From NCBI RefSeq assembly GCF_011762225.1, contig NZ_JAASQI010000004.1, positions 62,001 through 126,000 of the forward strand: a stretch of DNA of 64,000 bases. The letters are read 5' to 3'. Below the pieces are notes generated by a model. It was given only the letters and a program-made list of their open reading frames with translations, had not been told where the DNA came from and did not search any database. A program made the translations under genes and the position numbers. The DNA comes from Pseudochelatococcus lubricantis. Its GTDB lineage: Bacteria; Pseudomonadota; Alphaproteobacteria; Rhizobiales; Beijerinckiaceae. Below, piece by piece: positions 48,214-57,117 of the stretch (position 1 is the first letter of the stretch; the number at the start of each line of letters is the position of its first letter).

Positions 48214-48380
48214 GGCCTGATTATAGCGTAACGCCGATAGCCCCCATGACGTGCCGCAATATCAGGACACGCCTCGATCGGCCGAGATCATCCGGACAAT
48301 AAGAATTCACTCAAGATAAAAACCTGAAGAGCGCGCTGCGATCTTTTCAGACCGAGTCATGCTCCAAGAAATCATGCTCC

Positions 48381-48411
48381 AAAAAAGAAGCCCCGGCGCG
48401 TACGCCGGGGC
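48381..48411 (-). terminator. Terminator of the S-layer-like gene
   Basis: Minus-strand stem GCCCCGGCG/CGCCGGGGC with a 4-nt loop and six Ts. Confidence 0.88.
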
Positions 48412-48445
48412 CCCCTGAAAAGAAGGGATTCTTTGTTCAGGCTGA

Positions 48446-51400
48446 TCAGGCCGTGAAGAGCAGGTCGCTCTGCCAGTTGATCCAGCTCGTCTGACCGACC
48501 AGCTCCGCAACGTCGAAGAGCTGGAAGTTGTAGGTCTGCGCGCCGTTGCCGGGGATGGTCTGGAGCGTCGTGACCTTGGCCAGGCTGAGGTGCAGGTCGC
48601 CTTCCTGGTCGTGCCAGGCCAGCGTCAGAGCATCGCCCACATGGAACGAGGAACCGCGCAAGGTCGAGATCTCGAGGTCGCCGCCACCCTGGATCGCCGT
48701 GAGAACGTCCGTGTAATCCTGGAACGTACCCTGACGATCGAGCGCGATGATGTTCGCACCCGTGCCGCTCACGTTCGTGGCGGAGTTGACGGTGATGTAC
48801 TCGGCCGCACGATACTGATCCGGGAACGCGGCGAGATCGGCGTCGTACGTCCACACGAGGTTGGCGTCAGCCTTGGCCTCGACATCGCTGATGTCGATGA
48901 TCAGCTTGTCCTGACCAGCCGTGAAGTCGTTGACGACGTTCGGACCGGACTTGCCGGCAACGTCAGCCGACGCATTGTTCAGGAAGATGAAGTCCTGACC
49001 CGTGCCAGCCCAGATCTCGTTCGTGCCGACGAGGCCCGTGACGATGTAGTTGGTGCCCGACACAGCGTAGATCTGGTTGTGGCCGGCGCCGCCGTAAGCG
49101 AAGTCGTTGCCGCCGCCCAGCCTGATCACGTCATTGCCGTTGCCGCCGATGACCCAGTCGCCGTCAGCCTTGCCGAGGTCGATCGTGTAAGCCAGGACGT
49201 TGTTGTCCCGGTTCACGCTCGCCACGTGCGAGACGTTGCCGATGCCGTAGACGTTGGTGTCGGTGGCGTCGTTGCCGACGTCAACGGCGGCAGCCAAACC
49301 GCTGTAGTTGTACGACAGCTTGCCGACCCAACCCTTGTCGCCGAGATCCTTGCCGTTGGTGCCGGTGAAGACCACGCCGTCGTTGTCGTTGGAGAAGTCA
49401 ACGTGGACCGCATCCTTCGTCAGGCCGCTGAAGTCGAGCTTGGCGATGGACTGGTTCGTGAAGTCCCAGTAGTTGCCGGCAGACAGGTTGCCGAGCGAAC
49501 TGTGCCAGGAACCCTCGTTGAGCTCGCCCGCGCCCTTGGCGATCACGGAACCGAGGCTGTTGCCCTGATCCTCGTCGTTCACCAGCTGCCACTTTTCGAC
49601 GCCGACCGAAGCGCCGTTCGAGACGTTGATCGCAACGTTCTCGACGTCACCGGCGGAGAGGCCCCACAGGTTGGCTTCCGAAGCGTTCTGGGCGGTCAGG
49701 TTGATCGTGGAGATCGTGGCGCCGTTCGACACCCACTGGCTGCTCTCGTTGTACAGCCCGTTGATGTAGTTGACGTTGGCGATCGCCTTCTGCGAAGCAG
49801 AGATGTCGATCGTCTCCAGACGGAGAGCCGCATTGAAGCTGGCCGGGTTGTCGACGCCGGCGAACAGGCCCTGAGCCGCACCGATGCTGTTGATGAAGAT
49901 GTCGCCGGCGTTGCTGGCGTCAACCGTGAAGTTGCGCAGCGCGGCAACGTTGCGAACGTCACGCAGCTCGATGTTGCCCGTGTCGGTGGTCTTGAACGAC
50001 AGCTGGGTCACCTTGTTGGTGCCGCCGATATCGGCCAGGTTCTGCCACGAGTAACCGACACTGCAACCGCAGCTCGGAATCTTGGCGCTACTTTCGCCAG
50101 TGTTGCCAGCCAGCACGAGGTCGCCCTGACCGGTGTTCTCCACCGTCAGCACGCGGGTCACCGCGTCCTTGAGGTAGATGTCGAACTGCCAGGCATCTTC
50201 CGTGATGTCGAGGGAGCGAGCCGTGAAGAACGTCGAGAATTCACCCGAGTGCGTGAAGTGGAACTCGCCGGCGTTTTCCACGTCGAGCGTGCCCGCGCCG
50301 TCGGAACCCGACCACTGGCCGAGGTACTTCGATTCCCAGTTACCGTCGTTCGAACCGGAGTCGTTGTTCCAGTTCACCTGCAGGTTGCTGTTCCGCGCAT
50401 CGTCAGCGTAGTAGATCTGATGCGTGGAGTTGGCCTGACGGCCCTCGACGTCGAGCGTCTTGACCGTCGAATCCAGCTCGTGGAGACGGAACGGGTTGGA
50501 GCTCGGCTGGATGAGGATCGTCGCAACGTCGTCAACGTTCTCGAAGTTCAGAACGGTGTTCGCGTTGAACGTCAGGTCGAACTTCTCGAAGCCCGAGACG
50601 GTCGGCGAGCGGGTCGCACCCGAGGTGAACACGGCCGAGAGAACGTCGCTGCCTTCGCCGCCCTTGAGGACGTCGTTGCTGTTCAGCGTGTCGCCGGTGC
50701 GGAGCAGATCGTTGCCCTTGCCGAGCGTGACTTCGAGCGCCTTGCGGCCGGTCTCGCTGACGTTCAGGTCGAGGTTCGACAGAACCGTCGAAGCGTCGAT
50801 CTTCGTGAGCGTCTTGTCGAGCGCGCCCGTGATCTTGAACTTGCCGCCAGCGTAGCCGCCGGTGATGTTCAGCGTCTCGGTCTTGTGGCCGACGAGGTCA
50901 GCCAGCGTCGAGTCGTGGCCAGCCGTGTCGTTGATCGACAGGTTGATCGTCTTGACAGCGCCGTTCTGGATGTCGGCGGTCTGGGCGACGACGGTAGCGA
51001 ACGTCTCCTTGACACCGATGTTGGCCACGCCGCCGAACTCGTTCGAGTCGTAGTTCAGCTTGATCGTGTGCGCGCTCTGGGTCTTGTCGTTGATGTTGAT
51101 CTGGGTCGCGCCCTGCTGGATGTCTTCCAGCGTGAAGTCGGCCTTGATCTGGTTCAGCTCGACCGTCTTGATGCCGGTCCAGTTGGAAACGTTGAGCGTG
51201 GTGGCCTGCGAACCGGCCTGCACGGCGACGAGGTCAACGTTGCGGACGGTGCCCTGCTGCGTCACGTTGCCGTTGACGGACAGCTCGAACTTGTTGTTGC
51301 CGCCAACGGTGCCCGTGATCGAGTCGTTGCCGTTGTAGGTGTCCTGGTTGCCGCTGTTCTGCGTGCTGTCCGAGAAGCCCTTGACCGTATCGTTCACGCC

Positions 51401-52027
51401 GAGCGCGATCGTGTCGGCGCCCTTGGTCAGGTTATGCAGCTCACCAGCCGGCGGAGGAGCGTCGGGGATCCAGTCCCACAGGGTCTCGGTCGCGTCGAGC
51501 TTGCCAGCGTTGTTGGCAGAGTCGACCAGCAGATCGGAGATGGCTTCTTCGAACTTGTCCGTCAGCTCGTCGGAGACGGCGAAGCGAACAGCGATCTGAG
51601 CGAGAGTGAAGACGCCGTTGTTGTACTGCTCAACCCACCAGGTCAGGCCAGCCGTGTCAGCGTTACGGCCGAGGATGTTCTGGTAGAGCTGCTGAATGAT
51701 GAGAGCGGGGGAGTTCTGATCGAAAATGATGCCCCACTCTTTCGAGTTGAAGAACTCATTGCCGATCGAGTCGAGGGTCGCGCCGGCGCCGCCATTGAAC
51801 TTGGCGACCCAGAAGTTGAGGCCGTCAGCGTCCGGAACGCGACCGAAGGCCGATTGATAGAGGAGCACAACGGGATTGACGTTCGCGACAGCCGTGGTCA
51901 GCAGAGCGTTGTCGAGCGCCGCCTCGGTTGCATAAAGCCCCTTCAGGGACGCCACCTGGTCGGCAGTCGGCGTCTTGCGCAGAATGCCCTGGTAGCGAGC
52001 AATGATTACACTATCGGTAAGAGCCAT
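48446..52027 (-). CDS. DUF4214/RTX S-layer-like surface protein
   Basis: A 1193-residue protein without signal peptide. The N-terminal 180 residues carry DUF4214 repeats (LYQSAFGRVPDADGLNFWV, LYQNILGRNADTAGLTWWV), typical of surface-layer and type I secreted proteins in alphaproteobacteria. A large Asn/Thr/Gly-rich beta region follows, then RTX nonapeptides near 960-985 (GGNGNDVIRLGGGNDFAYGG) and a C-terminal beta domain. I found only two cysteines, in SCGCS near residue 653-655. Composition, length and the strong terminator suggest an abundant S-layer or matrix protein, as RsaA is in Caulobacter. No type I exporter is nearby. Confidence 0.87.
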   Translation of the reverse strand: MALTDSVIIARYQGILRKTPTADQVASLKGLYATEAALDNALLTTAVANVNPVVLLYQSAFGRVPDADGLNFWVAKFNGGAGATLDSIGNEFFNSKEWGIIFDQNSPALIIQQLYQNILGRNADTAGLTWWVEQYNNGVFTLAQIAVRFAVSDELTDKFEEAISDLLVDSANNAGKLDATETLWDWIPDAPPPAGELHNLTKGADTIALGVNDTVKGFSDSTQNSGNQDTYNGNDSITGTVGGNNKFELSVNGNVTQQGTVRNVDLVAVQAGSQATTLNVSNWTGIKTVELNQIKADFTLEDIQQGATQININDKTQSAHTIKLNYDSNEFGGVANIGVKETFATVVAQTADIQNGAVKTINLSINDTAGHDSTLADLVGHKTETLNITGGYAGGKFKITGALDKTLTKIDASTVLSNLDLNVSETGRKALEVTLGKGNDLLRTGDTLNSNDVLKGGEGSDVLSAVFTSGATRSPTVSGFEKFDLTFNANTVLNFENVDDVATILIQPSSNPFRLHELDSTVKTLDVEGRQANSTHQIYYADDARNSNLQVNWNNDSGSNDGNWESKYLGQWSGSDGAGTLDVENAGEFHFTHSGEFSTFFTARSLDITEDAWQFDIYLKDAVTRVLTVENTGQGDLVLAGNTGESSAKIPSCGCSVGYSWQNLADIGGTNKVTQLSFKTTDTGNIELRDVRNVAALRNFTVDASNAGDIFINSIGAAQGLFAGVDNPASFNAALRLETIDISASQKAIANVNYINGLYNESSQWVSNGATISTINLTAQNASEANLWGLSAGDVENVAINVSNGASVGVEKWQLVNDEDQGNSLGSVIAKGAGELNEGSWHSSLGNLSAGNYWDFTNQSIAKLDFSGLTKDAVHVDFSNDNDGVVFTGTNGKDLGDKGWVGKLSYNYSGLAAAVDVGNDATDTNVYGIGNVSHVASVNRDNNVLAYTIDLGKADGDWVIGGNGNDVIRLGGGNDFAYGGAGHNQIYAVSGTNYIVTGLVGTNEIWAGTGQDFIFLNNASADVAGKSGPNVVNDFTAGQDKLIIDISDVEAKADANLVWTYDADLAAFPDQYRAAEYITVNSATNVSGTGANIIALDRQGTFQDYTDVLTAIQGGGDLEISTLRGSSFHVGDALTLAWHDQEGDLHLSLAKVTTLQTIPGNGAQTYNFQLFDVAELVGQTSWINWQSDLLFTA

Positions 52028-52872
52028 AACTGGATCCCTTCTTTCTCATGTTCAAAGGCGCTTCGGCGAGACGGAAGCCCCCTCGCACCTTAGTGAACTG
52101 CTATACCCCAGAGTCGCGCCGCTACGCAACGACCCGCATGGCCGGCCTTAGCCGGAAATGTAGGAAACCGTCCCTTTTGATCGTGAAATCGTCATGCTGT
52201 TGCGAATTTGCACCACACAAAGAACCGCGGAAACAAATATTTACTGGAAATTAACCATATTATATCTTGTACAGAATGGCGATTCGATTTGCATTCGCAA
52301 CGGGCTGCCGGACTACAATATTCCACGCGCAAGTTGCTGCGCGCGTTCACGGATTGGGCTTCCAAATATTCGGCCCCCACAGAGATCCGACGGCGCGTTA
52401 ACAGACCATCTTCATGGTTTTCCGGATTGTTTCCGACTTCGATACATCTCATCGTGTTTATGTCATATGTCTGACAGCATCTTTGCATGAATCCGGTTGC
52501 CGACAGTCTGAATACAAACACCGTCACCGCGCCCGCATGATGCGAACTACACCCGGCCGATCACACAGCGTGTGGCGGATCAATAAGCCGAATATCAATC
52601 CAGTTGCGCGCCGGGGATTGGCGGATCACTCTTTATGTAATGTGTCGGTACATGCGTCACTGAACCTGACATATACGTTTCGCTGGATGAGCCCTCGGAA
52701 AATGGCTCATTCCGCGATGACGCTTGGCCGGCGGCGCCTGCGATCTCGCAGGACACGGACAGACGAAGCGCCTTACGGCGAAACTGGCGGAATGTAAGGT
52801 TCGGAAAAAGGCGCCGCCCAAGACGGGCGCTCTATATCGTCCGGCGTTCTATAATGTAGAGCTTGGGAGTTC
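52028..52872. other. Intergenic region upstream of the S-layer-like gene
   Basis: About 845 bp between the S-layer-like gene and tRNA-Ala. Positions 52190-52480 are AT-rich. Presumably holds a promoter and a long leader for the surface protein, with AGAAAGAAGG just before the start codon. Short frames here (for example 52414-52797) have no family resemblance. Confidence 0.5.
52805..52830 (-). terminator. Possible terminator of the tRNA-Ala transcript
   Basis: On the minus strand a GC-rich imperfect stem (GCGCC/GGCGC core) is followed by CTTTTTC, about 43 bp after the tRNA 3' end. Confidence 0.5.
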
Positions 52873-52948
<76 letters not shown>

Positions 52949-53061
52949 AACTGAAACGCGGCGCTTTGGGAAGACGCCCCGGTTTTCGACAATCGGTCCC
53001 GGCCCCGTTATGGAAGGGGGAGACCGCTACCCTCGGGCGATACGCACCCGGAAGGGAAAAA

Positions 53062-53137
<76 letters not shown>

Positions 53138-53254
53138 AACTGAAACGCGCGGCACCTTGGGAAGCACCGCGCCGCTGACCGCCGATGAATCAGTAGCGGC
53201 CTCTATAGCGCCAACTTTCGCCAGGCTCAAGCCCCGAATGCTGGCAAAGCACCT

Positions 53255-53635
53255 TCAATTTTCATCGTCGGTGCCGATATCCCCATCGATGAGATCGGAG
53301 ACATCGTCATTTTCCTCATCATCGTCGGTGAGGAAGGGTTCCTCGTCGTCGGGAAGGCTTTCCCCGATGTCGATATCGTCGTCGTCATCGCCGGTCGATT
53401 CGGGCGTATCTTCCTGTGCCGCGACATCGTCGAGCGACACGAGATCGACGGCGCCCGGCTCCAGCACGGCCTCGTCGTCGTCCACGTCATCGGCAGGCGG
53501 GGGAACCGCGCGCGCCGAGGAAACCTGAAAGAGCGCGCCACATTTCGGGCACGCGATCGGGTCCCTGTTCAGATCGTAAAACTTGGCGCCGCAGCTCAGG
53601 CATTGGCGCTTCGTGCCGAGTTCCGGTTTCGCCAC
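53255..53635 (-). CDS. FYDLN acid domain protein (TIGR02300 family)
   Basis: A 126-residue protein of unknown function restricted to alphaproteobacteria. The N-terminus has a zinc-ribbon-like CLSCGAKFYDLNRDPIACPKCG with the family's FYDLN signature, followed by a very acidic tail (about 25 Asp and 15 Glu in the last 80 residues). The GTG at 53635 is chosen because family proteins start near AKPELGTKR and GGAG lies 11 bp upstream; a second GTG at 53647 is possible. It is divergent from rimP. Confidence 0.87.
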   Translation of the reverse strand: MAKPELGTKRQCLSCGAKFYDLNRDPIACPKCGALFQVSSARAVPPPADDVDDDEAVLEPGAVDLVSLDDVAAQEDTPESTGDDDDDIDIGESLPDDEEPFLTDDDEENDDVSDLIDGDIGTDDEN

Positions 53636-53799
53636 GGTTGCTGTCACTCCACTTTCATTGGGAGCGATCCGGTTAATCGGCTTGGCGGCGCATGTCAAAT
53701 CGAAACATCGCTGCAGCGCGTCAATACGTTGATTCCCACTGCCCGAAGGCGCGCGGGCCCCGTCCGCCGGGCAATTTTGGCCGATGTCCGAATCAGGAC

Positions 53800-53828
53800 T
53801 TGCGCCGGCGGGGCTGCGTGACTATTAT
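53800..53828 (+). promoter_or_regulatory. Predicted sigma-70 promoter for the rimP-nusA-infB operon
   Basis: -35 TTGCGC at 53800, a 17-bp spacer and -10 TATTAT at 53823, about 160 bp upstream of rimP. Confidence 0.55.
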
Positions 53829-53991
53829 ACGTTATCACATCAGATGGTTCATATGGGCTGTTACGATGAGTGGTTCCGTCGGGACCGCTCCTTTTTGTAT
53901 TGGCCTTTCCCTGTCTGGATGCAGCTCCGGAGCCGGTTCCGCACCGCGGAGGCACCTGCGCTGCGCGCACAAGAGTCCGTAACGAGAGCCA

Positions 53992-54729
53992 ATGGAACCG
54001 ACCGCCAACAACCCACCGCTGCAGGACCCGCGCCTGATCACCGAAACCGGCGTGGCCGCACGGGTGGCCGCGATCGTCGAACCCGTGCTGGCGGATATCG
54101 GCTACCGGCTGGTGCGCGTCAAGGTGACGGCACAGAACGGCTGCACCGTCCAGATCATGGCGGAACTGCCCGACGGCAGCATGAGTGTCGACGATTGCGA
54201 GACCGTCAGCCGCGCGCTGTCGCCGGTGCTCGACCTCGAGGATCCCATCGAGGGTCATTACAACCTTGAAATTTCGTCGCCCGGCATCGATCGCCCGCTG
54301 GTGCGCGCCGGCGATTTCATCCGCTGGACGGGCCACGAGGCGCGCATCGATCTCGCGCTGCCGCTCGATGGCCGCAAGCGTTTTCGTGGCGTGCTGCGCG
54401 GCGTGCGGGGAGACGAGGCGCTCGTCGAACTGCCCGACGCGGCGGAAGGGCAGGAACCAGTGGTCGCGCTTCCCTTGCGCAGCATTGGCGCGGCGCGGCT
54501 GGTGCTGACCGACGCGCTGGTGCGGGAAGCGCTGCGCGCAGCGCGGGCCGCCGATGCGCAATCGCCGGACGTCGAGGCCGACGATGACGGGACGCTCCCG
54601 CAAGAGGCGGACAACGACAACGCGCCGGAAGCGCCCGGCCCCTCCGGCGGGCCTTCCGCGCGCAAGGGCAAGGCCGCCGGCAAAGCAGGTACCCACAGCA
54701 AGACCCCATACGGAAGGAGTGGCGGATGA
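53992..54729 (+). CDS. rimP: Ribosome maturation factor RimP
   Basis: A 245-residue 30S assembly factor. The N-terminal domain contains [19 protein letters not shown] and the central landmark [24 protein letters not shown] (in part: [20 protein letters not shown]), followed by the SH3-like C-terminal domain with [17 protein letters not shown]. About 70 Ala/Glu/Asp-rich residues extend the C-terminus beyond the usual 150-180. First gene of the block; overlaps nusA by four bases. Confidence 0.95.
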   Translation: MEPTANNPPLQDPRLITETGVAARVAAIVEPVLADIGYRLVRVKVTAQNGCTVQIMAELPDGSMSVDDCETVSRALSPVLDLEDPIEGHYNLEISSPGIDRPLVRAGDFIRWTGHEARIDLALPLDGRKRFRGVLRGVRGDEALVELPDAAEGQEPVVALPLRSIGAARLVLTDALVREALRAARAADAQSPDVEADDDGTLPQEADNDNAPEAPGPSGGPSARKGKAAGKAGTHSKTPYGRSGG

Positions 54730-56351
54730 CCGTCAGCGCCAACAGGCTTGAGCTTCTGCAGATCGCCGATGCGGTGTCCCGCGAGAAGGCGATCGACCGC
54801 GCCATCGTCATCGAGGCCATGGAAGACGCCATCGCCAAGGCGGCCCGGTCGCGCTACGGAGCAGAGACCGACATCCACGCGGAAATCGATCCGCGCACGG
54901 GTGAGCTGCGGCTGTCTCGCCACCTGCTCGTGGTGGACGATGCCGACCTCGATAGTCCGGCGACGCAGATCAGCCTGATCGAGGCGCGCCGCCACAACCC
55001 GGCCGCCCAGATCGGTGATTCGATCTCCGACACGCTACCGCCGTTCGACTTCGGCCGCATCGCCGCACAGTCGGCCAAACAGGTGATCGTGCAGAAAGTG
55101 CGCGAAGCCGAGCGCGACCGCCAGTACGAGGAATACAAGGACCGCATCGGCGAGATCATCAATGGCGTCGTCAAGCGGGTGGAATACGGCAACGTCATCG
55201 TCGACATGGGCCGCGCAGAAGCCATCGTGCGCCGCGACGAGCTGATTCCGCGCGAGACCTTCCGCCCGGGCGACCGCATTCGCGCCTATGTCTATGACGT
55301 GCGCCGCGAGACACGCGGGCCGCAAATATTCCTCTCCCGCACCCATCCGCAATTCATGGCGAAGCTGTTCGCGCAGGAAGTGCCGGAGATTTACGACAAC
55401 GTCGTGGAGATCAAGGCCGTCGCCCGCGATCCGGGCTCGCGCGCCAAGATCGCCGTCATCTCGCGCGATTCGTCCATCGACCCGGTCGGCGCCTGCGTCG
55501 GCATGCGCGGCTCGCGCGTGCAGGCCGTGGTACAGGAGCTGCAGGGCGAGAAAGTGGACATTATCCCATGGTCGCAGGATTCGGCGACCTTCATCGTCAA
55601 CGCGCTTCAGCCCGCCGAGGTGATGAAGGTCGTGCTCGATGAGGATTCCGAGCGCATCGAGGTCGTGGTGCCGGATGAGCAGCTTTCGCTCGCCATCGGC
55701 CGGCGCGGCCAGAACGTGCGGCTCGCCTCGCAGCTCACCGGCTGGGACATCGACATCCTGACGGAGCACGAGGAATCGGAGCGCCGCCAGAAGGAATTCG
55801 CCGAGCGCACCGCCACCTTTATGAATACGCTCGATGTCGACGAGGTGGTCGGCCAGCTGCTGGCGTCCGAGGGCTTCCGCTCCGTAGAGGAAATCGCCTT
55901 CGTCGAACTCGGGGAGCTGACGGCGATCCAGGGCTTCGACGAGGAGACGGCAGCCGAAATCCAGTCGCGTGCGCAGGACTATCTGGCGCGGGTGGAGGCG
56001 GAGCAGGATGAGCGCCGCAAGGAACTCGGCGTGGAGGATGAACTGCGCAACATCGATGGCGTCACCACGGCGATGCTCGTCGCCTTTGGCGAGAACGACA
56101 TCCGCACCATCGAGGACCTCGCTGGCTGCGCGACGGACGAACTCGCCGGCTGGTCGGAGCGCAAGGGGCAGGAAGTTACCCGCCACAAGGGCATTCTCGA
56201 CGGTTTCGAAATCTCGCGTCAGGACGCCGAGAACATGATCATGGCTGCCCGTGTGGCTGTTGGCTGGATCGACGCCCTGCCGGAAACCGGCGGGGAAGAG
56301 GAAGAGGAAACGGAGCACGAGGACGCCGGACACGAGGCGCCGCAGGCGTAA
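54726..56351 (+). CDS. nusA: Transcription termination/antitermination factor NusA
   Basis: A 541-residue RNA polymerase-binding factor. N-terminal domain (about 1-130), S1 domain (about 135-200: [21 protein letters not shown] in part [19 protein letters not shown]), KH1/KH2 domains ([40 protein letters not shown]) and the C-terminal acidic repeats ([26 protein letters not shown]). Start overlaps the rimP stop (ATGA). A Glu-rich tail ends the protein. Confidence 0.97.
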   Translation: MTVSANRLELLQIADAVSREKAIDRAIVIEAMEDAIAKAARSRYGAETDIHAEIDPRTGELRLSRHLLVVDDADLDSPATQISLIEARRHNPAAQIGDSISDTLPPFDFGRIAAQSAKQVIVQKVREAERDRQYEEYKDRIGEIINGVVKRVEYGNVIVDMGRAEAIVRRDELIPRETFRPGDRIRAYVYDVRRETRGPQIFLSRTHPQFMAKLFAQEVPEIYDNVVEIKAVARDPGSRAKIAVISRDSSIDPVGACVGMRGSRVQAVVQELQGEKVDIIPWSQDSATFIVNALQPAEVMKVVLDEDSERIEVVVPDEQLSLAIGRRGQNVRLASQLTGWDIDILTEHEESERRQKEFAERTATFMNTLDVDEVVGQLLASEGFRSVEEIAFVELGELTAIQGFDEETAAEIQSRAQDYLARVEAEQDERRKELGVEDELRNIDGVTTAMLVAFGENDIRTIEDLAGCATDELAGWSERKGQEVTRHKGILDGFEISRQDAENMIMAARVAVGWIDALPETGGEEEEETEHEDAGHEAPQA

Positions 56352-56361
56352 GGAGACAGGT

Positions 56362-57117
56362 TTGCCAACGTCCGAAGGAGACTTGCCCGCGCACGAGGAC
56401 AGCAGCCGCAGGGAAGAAGACAGCAGGACTTGCGCACTGTCACGCCGGCCGATGGCGAAGGAGGCGATGATTCGCTTCGTCGCCGGGCCTGACGGATCGG
56501 TGGTGCCGGACATCCGCGCCCGCCTGCCGGGACGCGGAGTCTGGATCGAAGCGACACGGGAAGCCGTTTCCGAGGCCGTGCGCCGCAAGACGTTCGCGCG
56601 GTCGCTGAAGGCGGGGGTGAAGGCCTCGCCGACACTGGCCGACGACGTCGAGGGGCTGCTGTGCCGCGACGTGCTGCAGGCGCTGTCGCTCGCCAACAAG
56701 GCAGGCGCGGCAGTGACCGGCTTCGGCAAGGTCGAGGCACTCGCGGCGAACCCGGACGGCAGGACGTCGATCGCGGCGCTCCTCCACGCACGGGAGGCCG
56801 CGCCCGATGGCCGGCGCAAGCTGGCACAGGCGTTGCATCGCGGCCACAATGAACGATCGGATACTATTCCGATCATTGATTGTTTTGAGGGATCGCATTT
56901 GGATTTGGCTTTGGGGCGCACACATGTGATACATGCAGCTCTTGTCGCCGGATCGGGAAGCGACGGTTTTATGACGCGCTGGCACAGACTGGCCCGTTAT
57001 TGCATGACAGGTTTTTCGACGCCTCGGCACGAGGCTCACGCCACATCGGTGACGCCCCAAACCGGGGGCGCGTCGGGCGGAGAGCCGGCCGGCGAGGCGA
57101 TCATGGGGCAAGAATGA
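56362..57117 (+). CDS. ylxR: YlxR (DUF448)-L7Ae-like RNA-binding fusion protein
   Basis: A 251-residue protein. The DUF448/YlxR domain (about 20-95) has [29 protein letters not shown] and [15 protein letters not shown]; a second part ([25 protein letters not shown]) looks like an L7Ae/L30e RNA-binding fold. It probably acts on RNA or RNA polymerase in this operon. The TTG at 56362 is chosen because AAGGAGA lies 5 bp upstream; the in-frame ATG at 56251 would fall inside nusA. The last ~60 residues are poorly conserved-looking. It overlaps infB. Confidence 0.85.
   Translation: MPTSEGDLPAHEDSSRREEDSRTCALSRRPMAKEAMIRFVAGPDGSVVPDIRARLPGRGVWIEATREAVSEAVRRKTFARSLKAGVKASPTLADDVEGLLCRDVLQALSLANKAGAAVTGFGKVEALAANPDGRTSIAALLHAREAAPDGRRKLAQALHRGHNERSDTIPIIDCFEGSHLDLALGRTHVIHAALVAGSGSDGFMTRWHRLARYCMTGFSTPRHEAHATSVTPQTGGASGGEPAGEAIMGQE

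Larger units (their letters stand above)
47714..48380. other. Intergenic region between the S-layer-like gene and the regulator
   Basis: About 670 bp without a long gene. It contains a FNR-like box (47858-47871), a strong minus-strand terminator (47943-47974), a nested inverted repeat at 48010-48054, a hairpin at 48183-48207 and a perfect minus-strand TATAAT at 48220-48225. Together these suggest a small transcript. Confidence 0.5.

Noticed and set aside
48181-48215. CTGATGAG followed by a stem, reminiscent of a hammerhead ribozyme
   Set aside because: The required GAAA after stem II is missing and stems I/III do not form.
48190-48217. Partial resemblance to a cobalamin riboswitch box
   Set aside because: The upstream conserved core of the riboswitch is absent and no B12-related gene follows.
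42186-52093. Very long open frames on the plus strand opposite the RTX genes (for example 43302-46799 and 48590-52093)
   Set aside because: They are antisense shadows caused by GC-rich third positions; the minus-strand frames have the recognisable domains and ribosome-binding sites.
52192-52797. Short frames upstream of the S-layer-like gene
   Set aside because: No family resemblance, both strands equally open, AT-rich leader more likely.
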